A DNA stretch of 64,000 nucleotides from an uncultured Pelagibacteraceae bacterium. GTDB taxonomy: Bacteria; Pseudomonadota; Alphaproteobacteria; Pelagibacterales; Pelagibacteraceae. Location: positions 1 to 64,000 of the forward strand of contig CACJQX010000002.1 in assembly GCA_902595595.1 (NCBI GenBank). Direction: 5' to 3'. A program made the translations under genes and the position numbers. Below are positions 10,298 to 20,843 of this stretch, piece by piece. The stretch's first letter is position 1; each line of letters starts with the position of its first letter. The notes beneath the pieces were generated by a model, which had not been told where the DNA came from, did no database searches, and saw only the letters and a list, made by a program, of their open reading frames with translations.

Positions 10298-11372
10298 TTA
10301 AAACCCAAATTTTATTTTTAATTTCAAAATCATAATTTTGATCACTCATAACTTCTAAAAACTTGTCAGGTGTTCCATTAAAAATAACTTGATAAAAATT
10401 ATTTCGATTATCGAACTTATAAATTGAAAAATTATATATCAAATCCATATCAGATAAAATATTTTCAAATTTATTAATTTTTATATTATTAGAGTTATCA
10501 ATAGAAATATTTAAAGATAACTTTACTGAAGTATTGATTTGATTTTGTGATTTCCAAAAATCTTCGTAGACTAATTTTACATTATCAATAAATTCAAATA
10601 AATCTTCTTCATCATCAAAATTAACCTCAGTATAATTTAAATTTTTTAAATTGTTATTTTGGTGAAAAAAAATTTTGTTAAATACTCTTATTTTATTATT
10701 ATCCTTAAACACAATCATAATAATGTGGTCATTTATATTGTATTTATTTATAATTTCTTTGAAATCATAAGTTTCTAAAATATTTATATTTTGTTTTATC
10801 AATCTAAAATCATCTAAATCTTCAGTAGGCAAAATATAATTTAAAAGACTGTATTTTTTATTATTTAAATTCCAAGTGGAAAATAACTTGTTCTCAGAGA
10901 ACATTAAAACTTGATTTTTATTTTGATCAACAAGTACAGGGATGAATAAAAAATCTTTTTTCACAGGTAAAGATGGAAATATGTTTTTTGACTCTAGTAA
11001 CTCAAATATATTTTTTTTATTAAATGAAACATTTAGAGCAAGATAATAAATTTCATCAATAAACTTTTCTTCCTTAATTGAGAAAGTTTCTATCATCCCT
11101 TTTATTTGATTAATTGATGTATTTTTTAACTTTACCTGATCTTTACTTTGGACAATTGACAAAATAAGTTCATTAAATGCCTTTACAAATCCTTCATCAA
11201 GAATTTCATTTTTATTAAAATTTATTTCAAAAGGTGTTGATATTTCAATATCATTTATAGAAAATGTCTTTGCATAACTTTTTCCTGTGGAAAAGAAAAT
11301 ATTTATTAAAGCAAGAAATAAAAAAAAAATATATAAAAGCTTTAAATTACTAAGTAGTGAAATAAATTTCAT
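10284..11372 (-). CDS. DUF2066-like exported protein
   Basis: Signal peptide; position between hda and divergent purM matches conserved DUF2066 synteny. Confidence 0.6.
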   Translation of the reverse strand: MKFISLLSNLKLLYIFFLFLALINIFFSTGKSYAKTFSINDIEISTPFEINFNKNEILDEGFVKAFNELILSIVQSKDQVKLKNTSINQIKGMIETFSIKEEKFIDEIYYLALNVSFNKKNIFELLESKNIFPSLPVKKDFLFIPVLVDQNKNQVLMFSENKLFSTWNLNNKKYSLLNYILPTEDLDDFRLIKQNINILETYDFKEIINKYNINDHIIMIVFKDNNKIRVFNKIFFHQNNNLKNLNYTEVNFDDEEDLFEFIDNVKLVYEDFWKSQNQINTSVKLSLNISIDNSNNIKINKFENILSDMDLIYNFSIYKFDNRNNFYQVIFNGTPDKFLEVMSDQNYDFEIKNKIWVLNDKS

Positions 11373-11383
11373 AAAACATATTA

Positions 11384-12415
11384 ATGAATAAAAAAAAATT
11401 TACCTATAAAAAAAGTGGAGTTAATATTAAGGCTGCAGATAAGTTTGTTGATTTCATTTCTACATTTTCAGCAAAAAAAAGAGGCAAAAAAAAGTTCTCT
11501 AATATAGGAGGGTTTGGCTCAATCACAAATATACCAAGTAATATTAAACAACCAAGAATAGTTGCTTGTACTGATGGTGTAGGAACTAAAATTGAAATTG
11601 CTAATACATTAAATAAATTTGATACTATTGGTATCGATCTAGTTGCTATGAGTGTAAATGATTTAATTGTTCAAGGAGCTAAACCTTTACTTTTTTTAGA
11701 TTATATTTCAATAAATAAAATTGATCTTAAAAAACTTAAATCAATTATAAAAGGAATTAACAAAGGCTGCAATCAATCAGAATGTGAACTCGTTGGTGGA
11801 GAAACTGCTGAAATGCCAGGTACGTATGAAAAAGGTAAATTTGATATCGCAGGTTTTGCTGTAGGAGTTGTAGGAAAGAATAGAATTTTAAATAAAAATA
11901 AAATAAAAAAAAATAATCTTATAGTCGCAATTCCTTCCAGCGGTTTACATTCTAATGGGTATTCTCTTGTAAGATATTTATTAAAACAAAAAAAAATAAA
12001 TATTAAAAAAAATAAATTTTTAAAATCTGAGCTTCTAAAACCAACTAAAATATATGTTAAAGAAATAATGAATTTGATAAACAACAACTTAATCAGTAGC
12101 TGTGCAAATATAACTGGAGGAGGTTTGTCTGATAATATTAAAAGAATTATACCAGATAAGCTCTCTGCACATATAAGTTTAGATAAAATTAAAACTTCTA
12201 AAATATTTAATTGGCTTAAAAATAATGGAATTTCTGATAAAGAAATGCTGAAAACATTTAATTGTGGAGTTGGTTTTTGTCTTATTGTTGAAAGTAAAAA
12301 TTTAAAAAAAATAAGTAAATTTTTTTCAAAAGAATACAAACCATATGTCATTGGAAGAATTTTAAATGGTAAAAACAAAGTTAAGTTAAATGGTTCTATC
12401 AACTGGTATCAATAG
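11384..12415 (+). CDS. purM: Phosphoribosylformylglycinamidine cyclo-ligase
   Basis: ACTDGVGTKIEIA, DLVAMSVNDLIVQGAKPLLFLDY, GGETAEMPGTY, ITGGGLSDNIKRI. Confidence 0.96.
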   Translation: MNKKKFTYKKSGVNIKAADKFVDFISTFSAKKRGKKKFSNIGGFGSITNIPSNIKQPRIVACTDGVGTKIEIANTLNKFDTIGIDLVAMSVNDLIVQGAKPLLFLDYISINKIDLKKLKSIIKGINKGCNQSECELVGGETAEMPGTYEKGKFDIAGFAVGVVGKNRILNKNKIKKNNLIVAIPSSGLHSNGYSLVRYLLKQKKINIKKNKFLKSELLKPTKIYVKEIMNLINNNLISSCANITGGGLSDNIKRIIPDKLSAHISLDKIKTSKIFNWLKNNGISDKEMLKTFNCGVGFCLIVESKNLKKISKFFSKEYKPYVIGRILNGKNKVKLNGSINWYQ

Positions 12416-12971
12416 AATTAGAACAGCTGTATTTATTTCAGGGACAGGCAGTAATTTAAAATCTTTAGTTAAATTTTCTAAAACTCAATTATCTCCTATA
12501 TCAATTAACTTTATTGTTTCAAATAACTCTAAGGCAAAGGGTTTAAATTATGCCAAAAAATTTAAAATTAAAAAAAAAGTTTTAAATTTCAAAAACAAAA
12601 AATTAAGTGAAAATAAGCTAATTTCTGTCTTAAAAAAAAATAATATTGAAATGATTTGTCTAGCTGGATTTATGAAAATTTTGTCAAAAAATTTTATAAA
12701 AAAATTTAAAGGAAAAATTTTAAATATACACCCCTCTTTACTGCCTAAATATAAAGGATTAAATACTCACCAAAGAGTATTAAATAATAAGGAAAAATAC
12801 TCAGGATGCACTGTTCATTTTGTAAATTCTAGATTGGACTCTGGGAAGATTATTCTACAAAAGAAAGTAAAAATTTCAAAAAAAGATACAGAGTCTTCTC
12901 TTGCTAAAAAAATTTTAGTTCAAGAGCATAAACTGTACCCAAAAGCTATATTAAAAGTTTTTAATCTTTAA
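12390..12971 (+). CDS. purN: Phosphoribosylglycinamide formyltransferase
   Basis: FISGTGSNLKSL, LAGFMKILS, LNIHPSLLPKYKGLNTHQRVL, GCTVHFV. Confidence 0.95.
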   Translation: MVLSTGINRIRTAVFISGTGSNLKSLVKFSKTQLSPISINFIVSNNSKAKGLNYAKKFKIKKKVLNFKNKKLSENKLISVLKKNNIEMICLAGFMKILSKNFIKKFKGKILNIHPSLLPKYKGLNTHQRVLNNKEKYSGCTVHFVNSRLDSGKIILQKKVKISKKDTESSLAKKILVQEHKLYPKAILKVFNL

Positions 12972-13371
12972 AGAAAAAATCTATTTCAATTTTAGCATTT
13001 TCAACACTATCTGACCCATGCACAGAGTTTTTATCTATTGAAATCCCGTATTTTTTTCTAATAGTGCCCTCTTCTGCATCTTCTGGATTTGTAGCACCCA
13101 TTAATTCTCTATTTCCTAAAACTGCATTATTTTTTTCAAGAACCATTACAACAATTGGGCCTGAAGATAGATATGAGCATAAATCATTATAAAATGGTTT
13201 AGTTTCATGAACTTTATAAAACTTTTCAGCTTCTGATTTTTCAATTTGGATTTTTTTTTCTTTTAAAATTGTAAAACCATTAGATTTAAACGTTTCTTTA
13301 ATTTCGCTTTCTAGATTTCTTTCCACTGCATCTGGTTTTATAATTGATAGGGTTTGTTCTAAATTACTCAT
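12961..13371 (-). CDS. ndk: Nucleoside diphosphate kinase
   Basis: [44 protein letters not shown]. Confidence 0.96.
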   Translation of the reverse strand: MSNLEQTLSIIKPDAVERNLESEIKETFKSNGFTILKEKKIQIEKSEAEKFYKVHETKPFYNDLCSYLSSGPIVVMVLEKNNAVLGNRELMGATNPEDAEEGTIRKKYGISIDKNSVHGSDSVENAKIEIDFFFKD

Positions 13372-14818
13372 AATTATCCTCTATTAGTTTGTTTAATAAT
13401 CTTACTCCATAACCTGTAGCACCACCTGAATTTAATGCTCCTCCGTACTTTGAAAAAGCCATCCCCGCAATATCTAAATGTGCCCAAGGTGTTTTATTTA
13501 AAATAAATCTCTGCAAAAATTGAGCAGCAGTAGTAGATCCAGCTCCTCCAACATAGTTAATATTTTGCATATCTGCATTTTTAGAATCAATAAGTTTGTC
13601 AAAATTTTTATTTAGCGGCATTCTCCAAACTTTTTCCTCTACTTCTTCCCCCGCATTAATTAATTGTTTTGACAATTTATCGTCATTTGAAAATAAACCT
13701 GCATATTCAGATCCAAGTGAAACAATAATTGCTCCTGTTAAAGTCGCTAAATCAACTATAAATTTTGGTTTAAATTTTTCCTCAGTATAAGTTAAAGCAT
13801 CGGCTAAAACTAATCTTCCCTCTGCATCTGTATTTAAAATTTCAACAGTCTTACCACTATATGATTTAACTATATCTCCTGGTCTTTGTGCATTTCCGCC
13901 AGGCATATTTTCAACTAGACCAACAACTCCTACAGCATTAATTTTGGCTTTTCTTAATGCTAAACTTTTCATTAATCCAACTACTACAGCAGAACCTGCC
14001 ATATCATATGTCATGTCCTCCATGAATTTAGCTGGTTTCAAAGATATACCACCTGTATCAAAACAAACTCCTTTACCAACGAAAGCCAAAGGTTTTGATT
14101 TATCTTTTAATCCATTCCATTCCATAGTTACGAGGTAAGATCCTCTTATGCTTCCCTGACCAACACCAAGCAAAGTATTCATGCCTAATTTTTTCAATTT
14201 TTTTTCATCATAAACTTTTATTTTAAGACCATATTTTTTTAATAAGTTTAATCTTTTAGCATACTCATCTGGATGCAAAACATTCCCTGGCTCAGAAACT
14301 AGATCTCTAGTATAAAAAGTTCCCTCTTCTATAGCTTTAAATTTAATTTGTTCTTGGGATGTTAGTTTGTTTTTTCCAGTTACAACTATAATTATATTAC
14401 TTTTATTTTTTTTTGTTTTATATTTTTCAAATTTGTAAGATTTTAATTTTAAACCATGTAAAAAATAACCAATAAAATTTCTAAGATTATTAGATAAAGA
14501 ATCTGAATTTAAATTATACTCGTTTTGTTTTAAATCTTTAAATAAATCAAAAAACTTAGCTCCTAAATTCTCAATATCAGAACTTTTATTATTTTTTTTT
14601 ATAGAGACTAATATTATTTTTCTTTTAGAATTAATATCAAAAGAAAGTATTTTTTTCTTAAGATCCTTTGTTTTAATCAAATCGGAAATAAATGAATATT
14701 CACTGTTTGAAAGGTATTCTTTTAAACTGGAAATATTGAATTTTTCGTCAATAAATAGAATAAGATTAGAGAGTTTTTTTTTAACTGAACTAGTTTTATA
14801 ATTAATAATTACTGACAT
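13364..14818 (-). CDS. pepA: Leucyl aminopeptidase (M17), start trimmed to internal Met
   Basis: [48 protein letters not shown]. Confidence 0.94.
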   Translation of the reverse strand: MSVIINYKTSSVKKKLSNLILFIDEKFNISSLKEYLSNSEYSFISDLIKTKDLKKKILSFDINSKRKIILVSIKKNNKSSDIENLGAKFFDLFKDLKQNEYNLNSDSLSNNLRNFIGYFLHGLKLKSYKFEKYKTKKNKSNIIIVVTGKNKLTSQEQIKFKAIEEGTFYTRDLVSEPGNVLHPDEYAKRLNLLKKYGLKIKVYDEKKLKKLGMNTLLGVGQGSIRGSYLVTMEWNGLKDKSKPLAFVGKGVCFDTGGISLKPAKFMEDMTYDMAGSAVVVGLMKSLALRKAKINAVGVVGLVENMPGGNAQRPGDIVKSYSGKTVEILNTDAEGRLVLADALTYTEEKFKPKFIVDLATLTGAIIVSLGSEYAGLFSNDDKLSKQLINAGEEVEEKVWRMPLNKNFDKLIDSKNADMQNINYVGGAGSTTAAQFLQRFILNKTPWAHLDIAGMAFSKYGGALNSGGATGYGVRLLNKLIEDNYE

Positions 14819-14879
14819 AAATTTTAAATACAATCTCAACGAGATGAGTGCTATATAAGAATAAATATACCATATTTCA

Positions 14880-16022
14880 ATGAAAAAAATTTTGTTTCGA
14901 AAACTATTATACGACTGTGTGATTTTTTTTGTAATCACTCTTTTAAGCACTGGTATAATAATTTGGGTTTTTCAAGCAGTTAATTTCTTGGATATAATGA
15001 TCGAAGATGGAAGAAATTATATTGTTTATTTGAACTATACATTATTAAATTTCCCTAAAATATTAAGTAAAATTTTACCATTTGCACTCTTTTTTAGTTT
15101 TTCATACGTACTAGCGAAATATGAAAATAATAACGAATTAATTGTATTTTGGAATTACGGTGTAGATAAAATAAAATTAATTAATTTTTTTATTAAGTTT
15201 TCTTTTATAATTCTTATATTTCAATTTTTTTTAAGTACTTTTGCGGTACCTTTTACACAAGATAAAGCTAGATCTTTTTTAAGAACCTCTAGTGTAGATT
15301 TTTTTGATAATTTTATTAAACCAAAAAAATTCAATGATACAATAAAAAATCTAACAATATATGCTGAAAGCAAAGATGAAGATGAAAATTTAAAAAATAT
15401 TTACTTAAAAAAAAGTAATGGAGAAAATATTCAAATTACATTTGCTAAAACTGGAAAATTTAAAATTAAAGATGGATCAAAAATTTTGGTTTTGTATAAT
15501 GGACAAACTATAAATGATGCTGGAGGAAAAATTACAAACTTTACATTCTCAGAATCAGATTTTAGTTTTATAAATCTTGACTCAAATACTATTACAACAA
15601 TCAAAACACAGGAAACACCAACTATTGAACTCCTTGAGTGTATAAATAATTTAAGTAAACTTTCTAAAAATAATGAAGGAAGTAGTTTTATTTCTCAAAA
15701 TTGTAATACCAGAAATTTAAACAATGTTTATACTGAACTTTATAAGAGAATTATTGTTCCATTCTATATACCTCTTCTAATAATTATCTCTATGCTGCAT
15801 ATAGTTAAATCAAAAGAAAATATAAACTATTTTAAGTATAGAATTATTTTATTTCTAATTGGTTTAGTTGTAATTATTCTTTCAGAGTCGTCATTAAAGC
15901 TTATAAATGATAATTTAATTGAAAATATTAAACTTATATTGGCTCCTTTCTTAATGATGTCGATTATTTATTTTGTGTTGCTATATAAACTAAAAATAAA
16001 ATTTAATTCCTTAAAAATATAA
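14880..16022 (+). CDS. lptF: LPS export permease LptF (YjgP/YjgQ family)
   Basis: TM topology and pairing with a second YjgP/Q-type permease and LptD. Confidence 0.85.
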   Translation: MKKILFRKLLYDCVIFFVITLLSTGIIIWVFQAVNFLDIMIEDGRNYIVYLNYTLLNFPKILSKILPFALFFSFSYVLAKYENNNELIVFWNYGVDKIKLINFFIKFSFIILIFQFFLSTFAVPFTQDKARSFLRTSSVDFFDNFIKPKKFNDTIKNLTIYAESKDEDENLKNIYLKKSNGENIQITFAKTGKFKIKDGSKILVLYNGQTINDAGGKITNFTFSESDFSFINLDSNTITTIKTQETPTIELLECINNLSKLSKNNEGSSFISQNCNTRNLNNVYTELYKRIIVPFYIPLLIIISMLHIVKSKENINYFKYRIILFLIGLVVIILSESSLKLINDNLIENIKLILAPFLMMSIIYFVLLYKLKIKFNSLKI

Positions 16023-16025
16023 ATT

Positions 16026-17099
16026 ATGAAAGTTTATATTAAATTTATAACTAAGATTTATTTAAAATCTTTTGTCTATGTTACACTAGTTTTGTTTAGT
16101 TTAATGTTAATATTAAATATTTTGAGTGAAATAGAGTTTTTCACTAATATAAAAGTAAAATCTTATTTTCCAATTTATTTAGCTTTTCTTAATTCGCCTT
16201 CTTTAGTTTTTGAAATGTTACCATTTATTTTTTTACTTAGTACACAAGTTTTTTTTGTTTATCTTTTTAATAATGATGAAATACAGATTTTCAAATACTC
16301 TGGATTAAAAAACTCACAAATTTTAAAAATTTTAAGTTTAATTACTTTCATACTAAGCATCCTATTAATTATTATATTTTATAACTTTTCATCAAATTTA
16401 AAAAGTTATTATCTAGATTTAAAAACTAAATTTACTCTTGATGGAAAATATTTGGCAGTTGTAACAAATAACGGTCTTTGGATTAGGGATGTTATTAACA
16501 ATAAAGTTAATATAATTAACGCATCTAAAATAGACAAAAATTTTCTAATTGACTCTATAATCACTGAATTTGATGAAGATTTTAATGTAATTAAAAATAT
16601 AAGAAGTGATAAAATTGATATCGAAAATAAAGAATGGTTAATTTACAAACCCAAAATTTTTAATGAGAAAACCTATAAAACCTTGGACTCATTAAAATTT
16701 AAATCTAATTTTGATTATCAAAAAATTCAAAATCTTTACTCTAATTTGTCCTCTTTATCTATAATGGAACTTTTAGAATTAAGACAGAACTATAAATTGT
16801 TAAATTATTCAACTACTGAAACAGATATGCAAATTCATAAAATTCTTTCTTATCCTTTATATTTGACATTAATGACTATACTTTCATCAATAATTATGTT
16901 CAGTACAAAAAACTTTAAAAATACAACTGTAAAACTAGCTATAGGATTATTTTTGTCTGTTATAATTTATTATATTAATAATTTCTTTAATGTTATGGGT
17001 AGTACAGAAAAAATATCTCTTATCACATCTGTATGGGCGCCTTTATTAGCTTTTAGCATAATTAATTTATTAATGATCAGAAACATAAATGCAAAATAA
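16026..17099 (+). CDS. lptG: LPS export permease LptG (YjgP/YjgQ family)
   Basis: As lptF; immediately upstream of lptD. Confidence 0.85.
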   Translation: MKVYIKFITKIYLKSFVYVTLVLFSLMLILNILSEIEFFTNIKVKSYFPIYLAFLNSPSLVFEMLPFIFLLSTQVFFVYLFNNDEIQIFKYSGLKNSQILKILSLITFILSILLIIIFYNFSSNLKSYYLDLKTKFTLDGKYLAVVTNNGLWIRDVINNKVNIINASKIDKNFLIDSIITEFDEDFNVIKNIRSDKIDIENKEWLIYKPKIFNEKTYKTLDSLKFKSNFDYQKIQNLYSNLSSLSIMELLELRQNYKLLNYSTTETDMQIHKILSYPLYLTLMTILSSIIMFSTKNFKNTTVKLAIGLFLSVIIYYINNFFNVMGSTEKISLITSVWAPLLAFSIINLLMIRNINAK

Positions 17100-19908
17100 A
17101 CTACTAATTAAAATATTTTTTTTATTTTGTTTTTTTATAAATTTAACAAGTGTTAATAGTAGCGAACAATTTAATTTTGATGTCACAAAAATTGAAATTA
17201 CTGAAGATGGAAATAGATTTACAGGTTTAAATAGGGGAAAAATTTCTACGAGTGATGGTTTGATAATTAAAGCAGATAATTTTGATTATTATAAAAATAC
17301 AAATATTCTAAAAGCTAGAGGAAATATAATAATTTACGATGAATTAAAAGAAGTATGGATTTACTCGGAAAAATTAACTTATTTAAAAAATGAGGGAAAA
17401 ATTTTTACTGAAAAAAATTCTAAAGCAGTTCATAAAAACTATGAAATAACTGCTAACAGATTTTCATATAATGAAATTACAAATGTTATTAAAGCAGATG
17501 ATAATGTTAAAAGTTTTGATAACTTAAAAAATATTATTTTGTACTCTGAAAGTGCAACTTATTTAATAAATGAAAATAAAATTTTTACAGAGAATAAATC
17601 AAAATTAATTGATCAAGGCCTAATTATCACAGCCAATAAATTTTATTATAACCAAGTTTTAAATATTCTAAAAGCAGAACAAAAAGTTACCATAAAGGAC
17701 TCATTAAAAGATGTATTAATTTTATCTGACGATATTACTTACTTTAAAAATGATGATAAAATTAAAACTATAGGAAGCACAAAGGCGTTAATAGAATCAA
17801 AATATAATTTTTTATCTTCAGATGTTTTGTTTTTAAGAAAAACTCAAGAACTTATATCTTCCTCAAAGACACAAATAATAAATGAAAATAAAGAATCTTA
17901 TGAATTAGATGGATTTACATATTCAATTGAAGAAAAATTTTTAAAAGGTTTAAATGTTAAAGTTACATCTGATATCAAAGTTAATGAGGCTGAAGCAGAC
18001 CATTTAAAATTCAAAAATGGTTTCTTTAATCTTGCAAAAAAAACTCACCAAGCTTCTGAAACCGAGATTTTTTTAAAAAAAAAAAGTTTTGGAAATTCTG
18101 AGAACGACCCTAGATTATATGGTGTATCTTCAAAGAGTTCAAAAAATAAAACAATAATTAATAAAGGTATATTTACAAGTTGTAAAATAAATAACAAATG
18201 TCCAGCATGGAGTGTAAAAGCTGAGAAGATTACTCATGATAAAGAAAAAAAGCAGCTTATTTATGATAATGCTTTTTTGAGAGTTTATGATTATCCTGTG
18301 ATGTATTTCCCAAAGTTTTTTCATCCAGATCCTACCGTAAATAGACAATCTGGATTTCTAAGACCTCAAATTAACAATTCTGAAATACTAGGTTCGTCAA
18401 TCTTCCTTCCGTATTTCAAAGTAATTTCGGAAAATAAAGATTTTACTTTTAAACCTACTATTTTTGATAGTGATATTTATATGTTGCAGAATGAGTATAG
18501 ACAAAAAAATAAAAATTCTTTTTTCATTGCAGATATAGGATTAACGAAAGGATATAAATCCTCTCTTGAAGGAAGCAATAAAAATAGCATGAGTCATATT
18601 TTTGCTAAATTTGATATGGATTTAAATTTAGAAACATATGACAACAGTAAATTAAAATTTTTTGGAGAAAAAGTAAGTAATGATACATATTTAAAAATAT
18701 TTGATAATAATTTAATAGAAACTGCAAATAAGCCTTCGGACTTCAACTCTTTAAATTCAGGATTTAATCTACATCTTGAAAATAATGATTATGCTTTTAA
18801 TTCAGGTGTTGAAATATTTGAAAATCTTCAAACAACCAAAAACAGCGATCGATTTCAATTTATCTTTCCATATTATAACTACTCAACTAATTTAATGAGT
18901 GAAAAAAATATAGGTGGAATAGTTTCATTTAGCTCCCAAGGTAGCAATAGACTGTTAAATACAAATAATTTGAAAACTGAAATTGGTAATTCAATTTCAT
19001 ATAATTCTTTTGATAAAATTTTAGATAATGGAATAAAAAATAATTTTAATTTTTATTTAAAAAATACAAATAAGATCGCCAAAAACGATAATAAAATAAA
19101 AAATAGTGCTCAGTTAGAATTGGCATCAATATTGGAAGTTCAGACAAGTTTACCATTGATTAAAAAAGACAAATATTATGTAAATACCATTGAACCAAAA
19201 TTATCATTTAGATTAAATCCAAGTGATATGAATAATTATTCAGATGAATCAAGAAGAATAAATTCAGATAATATATTTAATATCGATAGATTAGGTCTTG
19301 GAGAATATGAGTCAGGTAAGTCACTCACTCTTGGTTTAAATTATAAAAAAGAAAAAATAGATGACATTAATAAATATTTTGAATTTAAATTAGCTACAGT
19401 GCTTAGAGATGTAGAAGAGGAAAGAATACCACTTAATAGCACAATAAACAGAAGAGCTTCAAATTTATTTGGTTCTCTAACTTATAAAATGATGGATACA
19501 ATAACTTTAGATCATGAGTTTTCAATTGATAATGATTTTAATACATTTGAATACAATTCAATAGGAGCTTACTTTGATAATGAAAAAATATTCACAAAAT
19601 TAAATTTTGTTGAGGAAAATGGGGAAATAGGAAATGCTAATAGTTTAGAAAGCGAATTAGGTTACACATTCGATGATAATAATTATTTAAAATTCAAAAC
19701 AAGAAGAAATAGAACATTGGGTTTAACAGAATATTATGATTTAGTTTATGAATACAAAAATGATTGTTTAACAGCAGGCTTTAAGTATAAAAAATCTTAC
19801 TATCAAGATAGAGATCTTAAGCCTAAAGAAGATTTGCTATTTTCAGTTACATTCTTTCCTCTTTCAACTTTTGAACAAAAAATAGATCAAGACATTTACA
19901 GAAATTAA
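17089..19908 (+). CDS. lptD: LPS-assembly protein LptD
   Basis: 939 aa; signal peptide, OstA-like N-terminal repeats, CPAWSVKAEKITHDKEKKQLIYDNAFLRVYDYPVMYFPKFFHPDPTVNRQSGFLRP, beta-rich C-terminus. Confidence 0.92.
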   Translation: MQNKLLIKIFFLFCFFINLTSVNSSEQFNFDVTKIEITEDGNRFTGLNRGKISTSDGLIIKADNFDYYKNTNILKARGNIIIYDELKEVWIYSEKLTYLKNEGKIFTEKNSKAVHKNYEITANRFSYNEITNVIKADDNVKSFDNLKNIILYSESATYLINENKIFTENKSKLIDQGLIITANKFYYNQVLNILKAEQKVTIKDSLKDVLILSDDITYFKNDDKIKTIGSTKALIESKYNFLSSDVLFLRKTQELISSSKTQIINENKESYELDGFTYSIEEKFLKGLNVKVTSDIKVNEAEADHLKFKNGFFNLAKKTHQASETEIFLKKKSFGNSENDPRLYGVSSKSSKNKTIINKGIFTSCKINNKCPAWSVKAEKITHDKEKKQLIYDNAFLRVYDYPVMYFPKFFHPDPTVNRQSGFLRPQINNSEILGSSIFLPYFKVISENKDFTFKPTIFDSDIYMLQNEYRQKNKNSFFIADIGLTKGYKSSLEGSNKNSMSHIFAKFDMDLNLETYDNSKLKFFGEKVSNDTYLKIFDNNLIETANKPSDFNSLNSGFNLHLENNDYAFNSGVEIFENLQTTKNSDRFQFIFPYYNYSTNLMSEKNIGGIVSFSSQGSNRLLNTNNLKTEIGNSISYNSFDKILDNGIKNNFNFYLKNTNKIAKNDNKIKNSAQLELASILEVQTSLPLIKKDKYYVNTIEPKLSFRLNPSDMNNYSDESRRINSDNIFNIDRLGLGEYESGKSLTLGLNYKKEKIDDINKYFEFKLATVLRDVEEERIPLNSTINRRASNLFGSLTYKMMDTITLDHEFSIDNDFNTFEYNSIGAYFDNEKIFTKLNFVEENGEIGNANSLESELGYTFDDNNYLKFKTRRNRTLGLTEYYDLVYEYKNDCLTAGFKYKKSYYQDRDLKPKEDLLFSVTFFPLSTFEQKIDQDIYRN

Positions 19909-19910
19909 AA

Positions 19911-20843
19911 ATGAGAAAAATTATAATACTAATAATATTTATTATATTTAATAGTACCAACTACTCGAATTTAAAAGCTATAGAAAATAAAATATTATTT
20001 AAAATTGACAATCAAATAATTACATCAGTGGATATATTTCACGAAGCTCAATATTTAAAAATAATTAATAGTGAAATACTTAATTTGGAAGAAGAAAAAA
20101 TATTTGAAATAGCAAAAAATTCTTTAATAAAACATAGAATTAAAGAAATCGAGGTTTTAAAAAAATATAAAAATTTAAACTTGGAAAATAAATTTTTTGA
20201 TGATGCGGTGCTTCAATATTATTCAAAACTAGGAATTAAAAACATAGAGGATCTAAAAAAATTTTTATTGAGTAAAAATTTAAGTTTTAATAGAATTAAA
20301 TATAAAATAGCGATCCAAAGCTATTGGAATAATCTTATTTACTCTCTTTATTCAGATAAAGTAAGGATAAATAAAAATGAAATAAAAAAAAATATTATTG
20401 AAAATTCTAATAATAAGATTAGATCCTATCTACTATCAGAATTAGTATTTAATATTGAAAATAAAGAGGATAAGAACACAAAAATAAAAAAAATTAATGA
20501 TAGTATTAAAAGTGTAGGTTTCGAAAATACTGCTCTAATTTACAGCATAGCTGAGTCCTCTAATAAAAATGGTTTAATTGGTTGGGTTAGTGAAAATTCA
20601 CTAAATGAAAATATTAAGGAAATTATTATTAAATTAAAAATCAAAGAATATACAGAACCAATTAAAATTGCTAGTGGTTATTTAATTTTGAAAATAAATG
20701 ACATTAAAGAAGATGAAGTTAAAATAGATGTTAATAAAGAAATTGAAAAAATTGTATTTGAAAAAACAAATGAGCAACTAAATAATTATTCTAATATCTA
20801 TTATAATAAATTAAAAATAAATACTAAAATTGAAAAAATATAG
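19911..20843 (+). CDS. surA: SurA-like periplasmic chaperone / peptidyl-prolyl isomerase
   Basis: Signal peptide, SurA_N-like region, parvulin-like NGLIGWVSENSL...YTEPIKIASGYLILKINDIK; lptD-surA-pdxA-rsmA synteny. Confidence 0.82.
   Translation: MRKIIILIIFIIFNSTNYSNLKAIENKILFKIDNQIITSVDIFHEAQYLKIINSEILNLEEEKIFEIAKNSLIKHRIKEIEVLKKYKNLNLENKFFDDAVLQYYSKLGIKNIEDLKKFLLSKNLSFNRIKYKIAIQSYWNNLIYSLYSDKVRINKNEIKKNIIENSNNKIRSYLLSELVFNIENKEDKNTKIKKINDSIKSVGFENTALIYSIAESSNKNGLIGWVSENSLNENIKEIIIKLKIKEYTEPIKIASGYLILKINDIKEDEVKIDVNKEIEKIVFEKTNEQLNNYSNIYYNKLKINTKIEKI

Noticed and set aside
11773-12402. 209-aa minus-strand ORF antisense to purM
   Set aside because: Fully embedded opposite a strongly supported purM; hydrophobic Leu/Phe/Ile-rich mirror-frame composition typical of antisense frames in AT-rich genes.
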